A DNA stretch of 64,000 nt from Anaerolineae bacterium (GTDB lineage Bacteria; Chloroflexota; Anaerolineae; Anaerolineales; Villigracilaceae), in contig JAKLPV010000112.1 in the NCBI GenBank assembly GCA_022013685.1, forward strand, positions 1-64,000, read 5' to 3'. Position 1 is the stretch's first letter. The number at the start of each line of letters is the position of its first letter. The notes below the pieces were generated by a model. The model saw nothing but the letters and a program-made list of their open reading frames with translations. It had not been told where the DNA came from and ran no database searches. This document shows, one piece after another, positions 1-8,771 of the stretch. A program made the position numbers and the translations under genes.

Positions 1-541
<541 letters not shown>

Positions 542-649
542 AATTTTTTTCACCCTTACGGGTGTTAAGTTACGGAGTTAAAACGACAGGGTTTGTCGTA
601 CTTCCTATCACTTTTCAGTTGTCAAGGTTCTGTAAACCGAGCGGGCGGT

Positions 650-678
650 ATTTTACCCGCATCAAGTTGGCCTGTCAA
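650..678 (-). promoter_or_regulatory. third sigma70-like rRNA promoter: TTGACA-N17-TAAAAT
   Basis: Minus-strand TGTCAA (673-678) and ATTTTA (650-655). Confidence 0.5.
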
Positions 679-837
679 GAGCTTTCGAGAGACAAATTTA
701 CCGATGTCGTATACTTCAACATCGGCTCGCCAGACTGCTTTACCAGACGGCTAGGCGTCTCTGGCGGGACTGGTTGCTCTCTCAATTGTTATCGATCTGT
801 CTTGGGGACGAAATCGTTCTTCGTGACTGGCTTATTT

Positions 838-865
838 ATTATATGCAAGCCGTTTGTTTTGTCAA
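838..865 (-). promoter_or_regulatory. sigma70-like promoter for the rRNA operon: TTGACA-N16-TATAAT
   Basis: Minus-strand reading of TGTCAA (860-865) and ATTATA (838-843); both boxes match consensus; upstream of 16S. Confidence 0.75.
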
Positions 866-952
866 GGTTTTTGTCAGACCAATTTCAGAAACTCGTTTGT
901 TTTTGTCAGACAACTCTCTTGCAAACTTCTTTGTTTTGTACAGCGAAGCCGA

Positions 953-980
953 ATTATATGCATTATCGGGATTGAGTCAA
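953..980 (-). promoter_or_regulatory. second sigma70-like rRNA promoter: TTGACT-N16-TATAAT
   Basis: Minus-strand AGTCAA (975-980) and ATTATA (953-958). Confidence 0.6.
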
Positions 981-1006
981 GAGGATTCTTGCCAGAATCG
1001 AATTCT

Positions 1007-2278
1007 TTAAGGTTGGCAATATTTTTTCCTTGATTTGAAGGCGGATTGTTCTTGTTCAATCAGCGAAATGGCCGCCTGGACGCCGTTTTCTGCGCAGATA
1101 TGCGCCCCAAGGATTCGAGCCGCCGAAATTACAGAAGGGGCTTCAGCCACAGCCAACGCGCCCAAAAGGCGAGGCGCCCTCAATTTGTTGATCGGGATCG
1201 GGGCGGGACCCACACCAAGCGTATGTACACGCCTCCCCCAGAAGGGCTGGTCGGCGGCATGGGGAATGACAACCCCCGGAATACCAGCGCGCAAACCGGC
1301 AGCGGTTGTACCCGCCCCGCCATGATGAATGAAACTCTTGCAGCGCGGCAAAAGCCAGGAATGCGGGGCAGACTCTAAATAGAGAATGTTTTCAGGAGCA
1401 GGGTCAACCTGCCAGCCACCCCAGCCGGTCAGGATGATGGCGCGCTCACGCTTTTGCGCAAAAACATCGAGCAGGATTTTGCCGTTTTTCTCGGCATCTT
1501 GATGCACCATGCTGCCAAAGGAAACACAGACAGGGGCCGGGCCAGCCGCCAGGAAATCGGTCAAGGCCTGGGGCGGCTGGTAGTTTTCTTCGTCAAGGAA
1601 TAGGTAACCGGTGCTCGAAACGTTGGCGGGCCAATCTGCCGAAGGTGGGAGCACGCTGGGGCTAATAGCGAACAGCAAAGGGGTGCGAAGCCGCTCGTTG
1701 GGATTGGCAAAAGGCCAATATAAAGTACGAGGAAAAGTATCCGGCAGCAGATGCTGAATTTGCCGAAACCCCATGTTGCCGACATGCCAGAAAATCTGGG
1801 TGGAAAACCAGTGGGAAAAGCGATTCGCCAGCTTGCCCAGGGGTGAGAAGGCCACGGCCGGGTAGTCTCGGGTGGGAGCAAACATGGGAAAGGTTTGAAT
1901 GGAAACGTCGGGGATATCGATCTGACGGGCCAGGCTGTGGCCGCCGGTGGTAAAAGCAAAGGAATGGATCAACAAATCGGCATTTTGGGCCGCCAGGAGT
2001 ATCTGGCGGACAACCTGGGGAGCAATATCCAGAACATGGCTGCGCATGGAAGTAATCATGCGCAGCGGATTGGAGCCAGCTTTATTGAAAGCCTTGCTCA
2101 GTTCTTCGGGGTCGCCAGGCAAGGGAACATAAGAAATGGAATGGGCTGCCACAAAACCAGCAAACCGCTGCGGGCCAACCAGGGTGGGGTTGTGGCCGGC
2201 TTTTTGCAAGCCAACAGCCAGGGCAAGAAAAGGCTGAATATCGCCGCGCGAACCATATGTAAGGATGCTTATGTTCAT
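1007..2278 (-). CDS. UGT/MGT-like glycosyltransferase (sterol glucosyltransferase-like, GT1)
   Basis: N-terminal MNISILTYGSRGDIQPFLALAVGLQKAGH and C-terminal SFIHHGGAGTTAAGLRAGIPGVVIPHAADQPFWGRRV donor-binding motif. Confidence 0.9.
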   Translation of the reverse strand: MNISILTYGSRGDIQPFLALAVGLQKAGHNPTLVGPQRFAGFVAAHSISYVPLPGDPEELSKAFNKAGSNPLRMITSMRSHVLDIAPQVVRQILLAAQNADLLIHSFAFTTGGHSLARQIDIPDVSIQTFPMFAPTRDYPAVAFSPLGKLANRFSHWFSTQIFWHVGNMGFRQIQHLLPDTFPRTLYWPFANPNERLRTPLLFAISPSVLPPSADWPANVSSTGYLFLDEENYQPPQALTDFLAAGPAPVCVSFGSMVHQDAEKNGKILLDVFAQKRERAIILTGWGGWQVDPAPENILYLESAPHSWLLPRCKSFIHHGGAGTTAAGLRAGIPGVVIPHAADQPFWGRRVHTLGVGPAPIPINKLRAPRLLGALAVAEAPSVISAARILGAHICAENGVQAAISLIEQEQSAFKSRKKYCQP

Positions 2279-2325
2279 AGCGCAATTTTATACTATACTT
2301 GAACAAATTGCGTCTGGAGAGCACC

Positions 2326-2931
2326 ATGTCAAAAAACACACCTTACCTGGAAGATCCCCTCGGGAATGAACACCTGCTTGAAAATGAAGTCACCATCCTG
2401 GGACGAGCGATGGAGAGCGGCGTTGTAATTCTGAGCAACCGGGCTTCTCGCGAGCACGCTCAAATCAGGCGCGAGGGACGCAAGGTTTTTCTGGAAGATA
2501 TGGAAAGCACCAACGGGACATTTTTAAACAACGAACGGATTCAGGGCAGCGCCCAACTGCGGGATGGCGACCAGGTACTGGTAGGCGATGTGACCTTCAC
2601 ATTCCGCGACCCGGATACGACCACGCGCGAATCGCCCTTCCCGGAGCTGGAAGTCAACGCTCCGGCAGGAGAAGTCCGCCTTAACCGTCGTTTGTTGACG
2701 CTCTCGCCCAAAGAATTTGCGCTGGCAGCATATCTATATGACAACCGCGGCAAGGTTTGTTCGAAAGATGATATTGGCCGGGCCGTCTGGGCAGAGTACC
2801 AGTCGGGCGTTTTCGAATATCAGATCGAGAATCTGGTGCGGCGGCTGAGGACGAAAATCGAAATCGACCCGAACGCGCCGCTGCTTTTGGTGACGATTCG
2901 CGGGCTGGGATACAAGCTAACTGCGCCGTAG
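2326..2931 (+). CDS. FHA domain protein with C-terminal OmpR-type winged-helix DNA-binding domain
   Basis: FHA motifs SNRASREHAQI...LEDMESTNGTFLNNERI; C-terminal RLLTLSPKEFALAAYLYDNRGKVCSKDDIGRAVW...VRRLRTKIE..IRGLGYKL. Confidence 0.9.
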   Translation: MSKNTPYLEDPLGNEHLLENEVTILGRAMESGVVILSNRASREHAQIRREGRKVFLEDMESTNGTFLNNERIQGSAQLRDGDQVLVGDVTFTFRDPDTTTRESPFPELEVNAPAGEVRLNRRLLTLSPKEFALAAYLYDNRGKVCSKDDIGRAVWAEYQSGVFEYQIENLVRRLRTKIEIDPNAPLLLVTIRGLGYKLTAP

Positions 2932-3042
2932 GTCAAATTTATTCCCCATTCTCGCCTGTCCAGTAGGGCTGCGTTAGCCAGATTATAGGTAACCTTTGTG
3001 CGCAGATGATATTATCTGCGCAGATTTATTTGGAGAGCCGCC

Positions 3043-4527
3043 ATGTCACCACAAACACTCGAAGGTCAAACACTCGGAAAATATCGCATTCTCGATGCGC
3101 TTGGGCGCGGCGGGATGGCTCAGGTTTTCAGAGGCTATCATCCGCAGCTTGACCGTTATGTTGCCTTGAAAGTTTTGCGATCAGACCTGGTGGAACAGGA
3201 TGAGTTCCTGGCCCGCTTCCGGCGCGAGGCGCACGCTGTTTCAGGGTTGCGGCACCCGAATATTGTGCAGGTCTTCGATTTCGATGTGCAGGACGACCAG
3301 CACTATATGGTGATGGAACTGCTCGAAGGCGACACCCTGCGCGCGCGATTGAATGAGTATCGTGTTCGCGGCGAACGGATGCCTCTGTCTGAAATCCTGC
3401 GCATCCTGGTTGAGGTGCTGGGTGGGCTGGGTTACGCCCACAAAGAGGGCATCATCCACCGCGATATCAAACCCGCCAACATCATGCTGACCAAACGCGG
3501 CCAGGCCGTGCTGACCGATTTCGGCATCGCCCAGATCGTCGGCAGTACCCAATACACCGTTTCTGGCGCGCTGATGGGCACGCTCAATTACATGGCTCCC
3601 GAGCAGGGCTTTAAGGGCACCTGCGACGAGCGCAGCGACATCTATTCACTCGGCATCGTCTTCTATGAAATGCTGACCGGTTATACGCCCTTCGAAGCCG
3701 ACACACCCCTGGCGATTTTGATGAAACACCTGAACGATCCGCTGCCTCTGCCAAGCCAGGTGGACCCATCACTGCCGCGTGAATTGGAGCATATTATCCT
3801 GAAGGCCCTGGCAAAAGACCCTCAGGATCGCTACCAGCGCGCGGAAGAAATGGCAGCGGCCATGCAACAAGTACTGGATAAAAAGATATCCGACTCCCCG
3901 CGGCTGATCGTGCCGCCGCCAAGCGGATTCCAGTCCCAGGTGGTTTTCTCGGGCGCAGCGCGGCAACAAATCAGCGACCATCGTTTTGCAGATGCCGACA
4001 CCAACATGGACTTGCGTCCAGCCGTCCAGCCGTCAATGGGACAGGTAACCAGCGTCTTGAAGCGCTTTACCCCCAGGCCGATCAGCCCGATCTCGGCAGT
4101 CTTTGTCAGCCTGATCCTGATGACAGTCTTCAACCTGATGGCAGCCATTGCCGGGACGATCAGCCAAACAAATGTCTTTGCCTATGGCTGGACTTTTGAG
4201 ATTTTCCTGGTTGCAGGATTGCTGGCCTTCATCGGTTGGGGAACCCAATCTCCCTGGCTGCTGGTTCCCAGCATCATCGTTTTCGGAAATGGCATGCTGT
4301 TGGCCTACTCTTCCATCACCGGGCGCTGGGACGATTGGTCTTTCTTGTGGATGTTCGTGCCGCTGATCGTCGGCGTGGCCATCTACCTGCCAAACAAGCT
4401 CAATGAGCGTCCGCGCGAGGAAATCCCGACCTGGGGACGCATCGGCGGCATGGCCCTGGGAGCACTGGCAATGCTCATGGCTGGTCTGACCTGCTCACTA
4501 TCCATCATCGTATCCCTGTTCAGATAA
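3043..4527 (+). CDS. Serine/threonine protein kinase with C-terminal transmembrane domain
   Basis: LGRGGMAQVFRG, HRDIKPANIM, LTDFGIAQI, GTLNYMAPEQ kinase motifs; hydrophobic C-terminus. Confidence 0.95.
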   Translation: MSPQTLEGQTLGKYRILDALGRGGMAQVFRGYHPQLDRYVALKVLRSDLVEQDEFLARFRREAHAVSGLRHPNIVQVFDFDVQDDQHYMVMELLEGDTLRARLNEYRVRGERMPLSEILRILVEVLGGLGYAHKEGIIHRDIKPANIMLTKRGQAVLTDFGIAQIVGSTQYTVSGALMGTLNYMAPEQGFKGTCDERSDIYSLGIVFYEMLTGYTPFEADTPLAILMKHLNDPLPLPSQVDPSLPRELEHIILKALAKDPQDRYQRAEEMAAAMQQVLDKKISDSPRLIVPPPSGFQSQVVFSGAARQQISDHRFADADTNMDLRPAVQPSMGQVTSVLKRFTPRPISPISAVFVSLILMTVFNLMAAIAGTISQTNVFAYGWTFEIFLVAGLLAFIGWGTQSPWLLVPSIIVFGNGMLLAYSSITGRWDDWSFLWMFVPLIVGVAIYLPNKLNERPREEIPTWGRIGGMALGALAMLMAGLTCSLSIIVSLFR

Positions 4528-4616
4528 GACCAAATTCATAACCCTGTTTATTAACCGGCGGTCAGCCTGCCGGGTTTGTTCAACACGCCTAAAAAGGCGG
4601 CACAAAGGATTGAAAA

Positions 4617-5312
4617 ATGAAAACTGAACGCATTCTCTCCCTGATTTTCGGCATTGGCCTGCTCGCAATTGGCGGGTTGACCTTGATCGGCAACCTGTTT
4701 CTGAGCACCCAGGCCTGGCGCATGTGGCCGCTGGTAGTCTTGCTGGCAGGGCTGGCCCTAACCGCTCCCGGCTTCCTGGCAATTGCCCGCCCCGGCCTGG
4801 GCGCCTTCTTCATCCCCGGCATCCCCGTTCTGACCACGGGCGGTATTCTGATGTTTGCCAGCCTGACCGGTAACTGGGGCATTTGGGCGCTGGCCTGGCC
4901 GCTGGTAGTGCTGGCTGTAGCGCTCGGATTCGGCCTCTCAGCCGTTTTTATGCGCGTATCCGGGTTGGCCATCCCCGCCATCATTATCGGGGCAAATGGG
5001 TTGGTGCTGGCCTTCTGCAACATTACCGGTTTATGGGGCGCATGGGCAATCCTGTGGCCGGTAGAACCGCTGGCTGTTGGGCTGGGACTTCTGGTGGTTG
5101 GGATTTCCAATCGGTCGAAAGGTGCAAGCACAGCGGCGATGATTCTGATTGGCATCGCCGGGCTTGGCTTCTTCCTGACTTCGTTTGTCAGCCTGTTCAA
5201 CACAACCATCCTGCGCTTTGCCGTACCGGGCATGCTGGTGCTTACCGGCGCACTGCTGGTTGGAATGCACTTTCTGCGGCGTGAAAACCCGGCAGACACA
5301 CAAATCAACTAA
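4617..5312 (+). CDS. Multi-pass membrane protein, unknown function
   Basis: Continuous hydrophobic segments; similar to the C-terminal membrane part of the upstream kinase. Confidence 0.85.
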   Translation: MKTERILSLIFGIGLLAIGGLTLIGNLFLSTQAWRMWPLVVLLAGLALTAPGFLAIARPGLGAFFIPGIPVLTTGGILMFASLTGNWGIWALAWPLVVLAVALGFGLSAVFMRVSGLAIPAIIIGANGLVLAFCNITGLWGAWAILWPVEPLAVGLGLLVVGISNRSKGASTAAMILIGIAGLGFFLTSFVSLFNTTILRFAVPGMLVLTGALLVGMHFLRRENPADTQIN

Positions 5313-5333
5313 TCGACACATAAGGAATGCAGA

Positions 5334-6107
5334 ATGAAAACCCTTCTCTTACCCCTCCTTACCATCACAGCCTTGTTCCTGAACGCCTGCGGCATGAATA
5401 TGATCGTCGGTTCGGGAAAACTGATAAGTGAAACACGCAAAGTAAAAGGTTTCGAGCAAGTCGTTCTATCCGTCCCGGCCCGGCTGGTGCTGACCCAGGA
5501 TGAAACCGAAAGCCTGGAAATCAGCGCGGAGGACAACTTGCTGCCCTACATCCACACCAGGGTCGAAAATGGTATTTTATCCATCTATCTGGAGCCTGAG
5601 TTCACAAGCATCAGGCCGACAGAAGAGATCCTGATCCACTTGAGCGCCAAAAGCATCAGCGCAGTGACCATCAACGGTTCAGGGGATGTTGAATCGGAAG
5701 CAATAAATGCCGAAACGCTAACTTTTCGCATCAACGGATCGGGCGAAATTGCGGTCGAGGAAATTGAAGCCAACCAGCTCAGCGCAACCATCAACGGCGC
5801 CGGGAAGATGCGCTTCGACAATATCGCGGCAAAAACAACCAGCCTGCGTATTGAAGGAAGCGGCAAATACCTGATCGCCGGTAAAAGCGTCGCAGCGCAG
5901 GTATCCATTGACGGTTCAGGCAGAATCGAGGCGCAAAGCCTGGAGTGCGAGCAAGTGCAGGCCAGCATCACCGGCGCCGGGAATATCTCGGTCTGGGCAT
6001 CAGAGCGATTGACTGCCAAAATCACCGGCAGCGGGGATATCGCTTACCAGGGCCAGGCCAAAGTCTCGAAAACCATCATCGGTTCTGGAAGCGTTCATCA
6101 AGAGTAG
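5334..6107 (+). CDS. GIN-domain (DUF2807-like) lipoprotein
   Basis: Lipobox LFLNAC; repeated INGSGD/INGSGE/INGAGK/IEGSGK/IDGSGR/ITGAGN/ITGSGD motifs. Confidence 0.88.
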   Translation: MKTLLLPLLTITALFLNACGMNMIVGSGKLISETRKVKGFEQVVLSVPARLVLTQDETESLEISAEDNLLPYIHTRVENGILSIYLEPEFTSIRPTEEILIHLSAKSISAVTINGSGDVESEAINAETLTFRINGSGEIAVEEIEANQLSATINGAGKMRFDNIAAKTTSLRIEGSGKYLIAGKSVAAQVSIDGSGRIEAQSLECEQVQASITGAGNISVWASERLTAKITGSGDIAYQGQAKVSKTIIGSGSVHQE

Positions 6108-6120
6108 AATCGGCCCATCA

Positions 6121-6153
6121 AAAAAACTCCGGGAAACAAGCCGGAGTTTTTTG
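6121..6153 (+). terminator. Rho-independent terminator
   Basis: AAAAAACTCCGG-gaaacaag-CCGGAGTTTTTT. Confidence 0.9.
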
Positions 6154-6270
6154 ATTTCTTCGAGTCGCGGTAATCAGGCTCAACAAAGCCTATGCTATTT
6201 TTGCCAGGCAGGTTAAACTGTTGGCATGTTTTTAAGAGAGCTGTTTGCCAAACTTTCGAAATCGGACACT

Positions 6271-6858
6271 ATGCCTGAAAACCCACCCTACATCATCGTC
6301 GGCCTCGGCAACCCGGGGCGCGAATACCGCGATACGCGCCATAATATTGGCTTCATGCTGATCGACAAGCTGATCGAACGGCTCAACGCGCGCTCGATGC
6401 GCGTCCAGTCGAAGGCGATCATCACCACGGCCCAGTACGAAGGCCGCAAAATCATCCTGGCCAAGCCGCAGACTTTCATGAATCTCTCCGGCCAGGCGGT
6501 GCAGGGATTGTCCCGCTTTTATAAGATCCCGCAAGAAAACCTGATGGTGGCCCACGACGACCTGGACCTGCCCTTCTGCGCGCTGCGCCTGAGGCCTGCG
6601 GGCGGTTCCGCCGGGCAAAAGGGGATCGCATCCATCATCCAGCAACTGGGCACGCCCGATTTTGCGCGCCTGCGGCTGGGAATCGACCGTCCGCCGGGAC
6701 GCATGGACGCCGCCGCGTATGTCTTGCAGGCTTTCACGCAAAAAGAATCGCAACAGGTGGCTGAGCTGCTCGACAAAGCCGCCGACGCCGCCCTGACCTG
6801 GGTGACCGACGGGTTGGATGCGGCAATGAACCGATTTAACGGGAACGGGGAAGGGTAA
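6271..6858 (+). CDS. pth: Peptidyl-tRNA hydrolase
   Basis: IIVGLGNPGREYRDTRHNIGFMLID, KPQTFMNLSG, HDDLDLPF, GGSAGQKGIASI. Start chosen at internal Met. Confidence 0.95.
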   Translation: MPENPPYIIVGLGNPGREYRDTRHNIGFMLIDKLIERLNARSMRVQSKAIITTAQYEGRKIILAKPQTFMNLSGQAVQGLSRFYKIPQENLMVAHDDLDLPFCALRLRPAGGSAGQKGIASIIQQLGTPDFARLRLGIDRPPGRMDAAAYVLQAFTQKESQQVAELLDKAADAALTWVTDGLDAAMNRFNGNGEG

Positions 6859-7954
6859 AGTAAAACGTGCTCCCCAGCCCCACTCCCGGGCTTTCAACCC
6901 AGATGCGTCCGCCATGGGCTTCGACCAGGTGACGGGCAATCGTCAGGCCGATGCCGCTGCCGCCGCCCGCCTGGCGTGAGCGAGACTTATCGACCCGGTA
7001 AAAACGGGTAAAGACCAACTCAAGGTCGGCAGGCGAAAGGCCGGCACCGCTATCCTGAACGCTGAATTGCACAAATTCAGCGTTTTTTTGCGCCGAAACG
7101 GTAACGCTCCCAGAAGCGGGTGTGTATTGCAGGGCGTTGTTTAGTAGATTGGTCAGCACCTGCAAGATGCGGTCCTCGTCAGCGGGGAGCGGTGGAAGAT
7201 CAGCGGGCAGGCTGAGGCTGAGCGTGATCCGCTTTTCGTCAAACTGACGCGCAAGCCGTTTGGCGGCAGTTGCTGCCAGCGCGGCAACATCCACCGGTTG
7301 TCTGTCCAGCGTATAGGCTCCCGACTCGACCCGGCTGAGTTCCTGCAAATCATCCACCAGCCGCCCGAGGCGTTCTGATTCTTCCAAAATTTGGCTATAG
7401 GTCTCAGCGTCGGGCTGTAAAACGCCATCCATCAAGCCTTCCAGCGATCCTTTGATGGTGGTCAATGGCGTGCGCAGTTCGTGAGCCACATCGCCGATCA
7501 GGCGGCGGCGCATCGATTCGGTCAGCTCGAGCTGGCCGGCCATCTGGTTAAAACTGCCCGCCAGTTGCGAGAGTTCATCCTCGCCATCTACGCCAATGCG
7601 CTCATCGTAATGTCCGGCGGCAATCCGCCCAGTGGCGCGGGTCATCATGCGCAAGGGTGAAACGATTCGCTCGCTAAGAAAAATGCTGACCAGCACAGCC
7701 ACCAACGAAGCAGCCAGCACCGCATAGCCCAAAGATTCGAGTACGGCGACGCGGAAGTTGGTAAATTGCATTTGGGCGCGTTGTTGTGGCAGTGGATTTA
7801 GCTGCTGGCCCGTATGCATGCCTTCGGGGCCGCCCATCATCTGCCGATTATAGGCAAACCGGGAAGTGAAAGAAACCGAGAGCAGGGTAACTGCAACCCC
7901 GACCAGCAAAACCAGCAGGTAAGAAAAGAGCAATTTTGAGCGGATGGATTTCAT
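6836..7954 (-). CDS. HAMP-containing sensor histidine kinase
   Basis: HAMP region; DVAHELRTPLTTIKGSLEGL H-box; NLLNNALQYTP, GGGSGIGLTIARHLVEAHGG. Confidence 0.95.
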   Translation of the reverse strand: MKSIRSKLLFSYLLVLLVGVAVTLLSVSFTSRFAYNRQMMGGPEGMHTGQQLNPLPQQRAQMQFTNFRVAVLESLGYAVLAASLVAVLVSIFLSERIVSPLRMMTRATGRIAAGHYDERIGVDGEDELSQLAGSFNQMAGQLELTESMRRRLIGDVAHELRTPLTTIKGSLEGLMDGVLQPDAETYSQILEESERLGRLVDDLQELSRVESGAYTLDRQPVDVAALAATAAKRLARQFDEKRITLSLSLPADLPPLPADEDRILQVLTNLLNNALQYTPASGSVTVSAQKNAEFVQFSVQDSGAGLSPADLELVFTRFYRVDKSRSRQAGGGSGIGLTIARHLVEAHGGRIWVESPGVGLGSTFYFTLPRSR

Positions 7955-7969
7955 TTTGACTCTTTACCG

Positions 7970-8647
7970 CTAAAGCGGCTGGTCCTCGAAGCGATAGCCG
8001 ACCCCGCGCACGGTGGCGATCAGACCCTCGACCCCCAGCTTTTGACGCACATGCCCGAGGTGGACATCGACGACGCGCATTTCGCCGTAGTAACTGCCGC
8101 CCCAGACTTTCTCGAGCAATTGCTCGCGGGTCAGCACCCGGCCGCGGTTTTCGGCAATGGCTCGCAGCAGGTCAAACTCGATGGCAGTTAACTCCACAGG
8201 TTGGTTATCGACACTGACGGTGCGCGCGCCGGTATCGAGGCGCACATGTTCGAAAGACAAAATTTCATCCGCCGGGCTGGCGCCGGCCTTGATGCGCCGC
8301 AGGGCAGCTTTGATGCGCGCCACCACTTCACGCGGGCTAAACGGTTTGGTGACGTAATCGTCCGCGCCGACGGTCAGGCCGACAACTTTATCCGTCTCCT
8401 CGGTGCGGGCGGTCAGCAGGATAACGTATACGTCCGACTCGCGGCGCAGGCGGGCCAGCAGTTCGATGCCGTCCAGGCCGGGCAGCATGATATCGAGCAG
8501 AATCAAATCTGGTTTGAAGGCGCGGGCAGCCTTTAAACCAGATTCTCCATCGCTGGCGGTCAGCACTTCGTAGCCTTCCGGTTTCAGGTAGGCGCTGATT
8601 AATTTGACAATGCCGGGTTCGTCATCAATGACAAGGATTTTGCTCAT
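7970..8647 (-). CDS. OmpR-family response regulator
   Basis: ILVIDDEPGIVKLI, LILLDIMLPGLDG, DDYVTKPFS; C-terminal wHTH RVLTREQLLEKVWG...VRGVGYRF. Confidence 0.96.
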   Translation of the reverse strand: MSKILVIDDEPGIVKLISAYLKPEGYEVLTASDGESGLKAARAFKPDLILLDIMLPGLDGIELLARLRRESDVYVILLTARTEETDKVVGLTVGADDYVTKPFSPREVVARIKAALRRIKAGASPADEILSFEHVRLDTGARTVSVDNQPVELTAIEFDLLRAIAENRGRVLTREQLLEKVWGGSYYGEMRVVDVHLGHVRQKLGVEGLIATVRGVGYRFEDQPL

Positions 8648-8771
8648 GAGATGGTTATATCAGGGTTGTTTGATGGGGGCGTGAAGGGTTTGTGAAGTTT
8701 TGGTAAAGATTTGGAATGGAACGCAGATTGCGCGGAACTTCGACAGGCTCAGTATCGGTTTGATGAATTGT

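Noticed and set aside
562-1059. Small ORFs between 16S and the first CDS
   Set aside because: Region is the rRNA promoter/leader; ORFs overlap each other and promoter boxes and show no protein-like conservation pattern.
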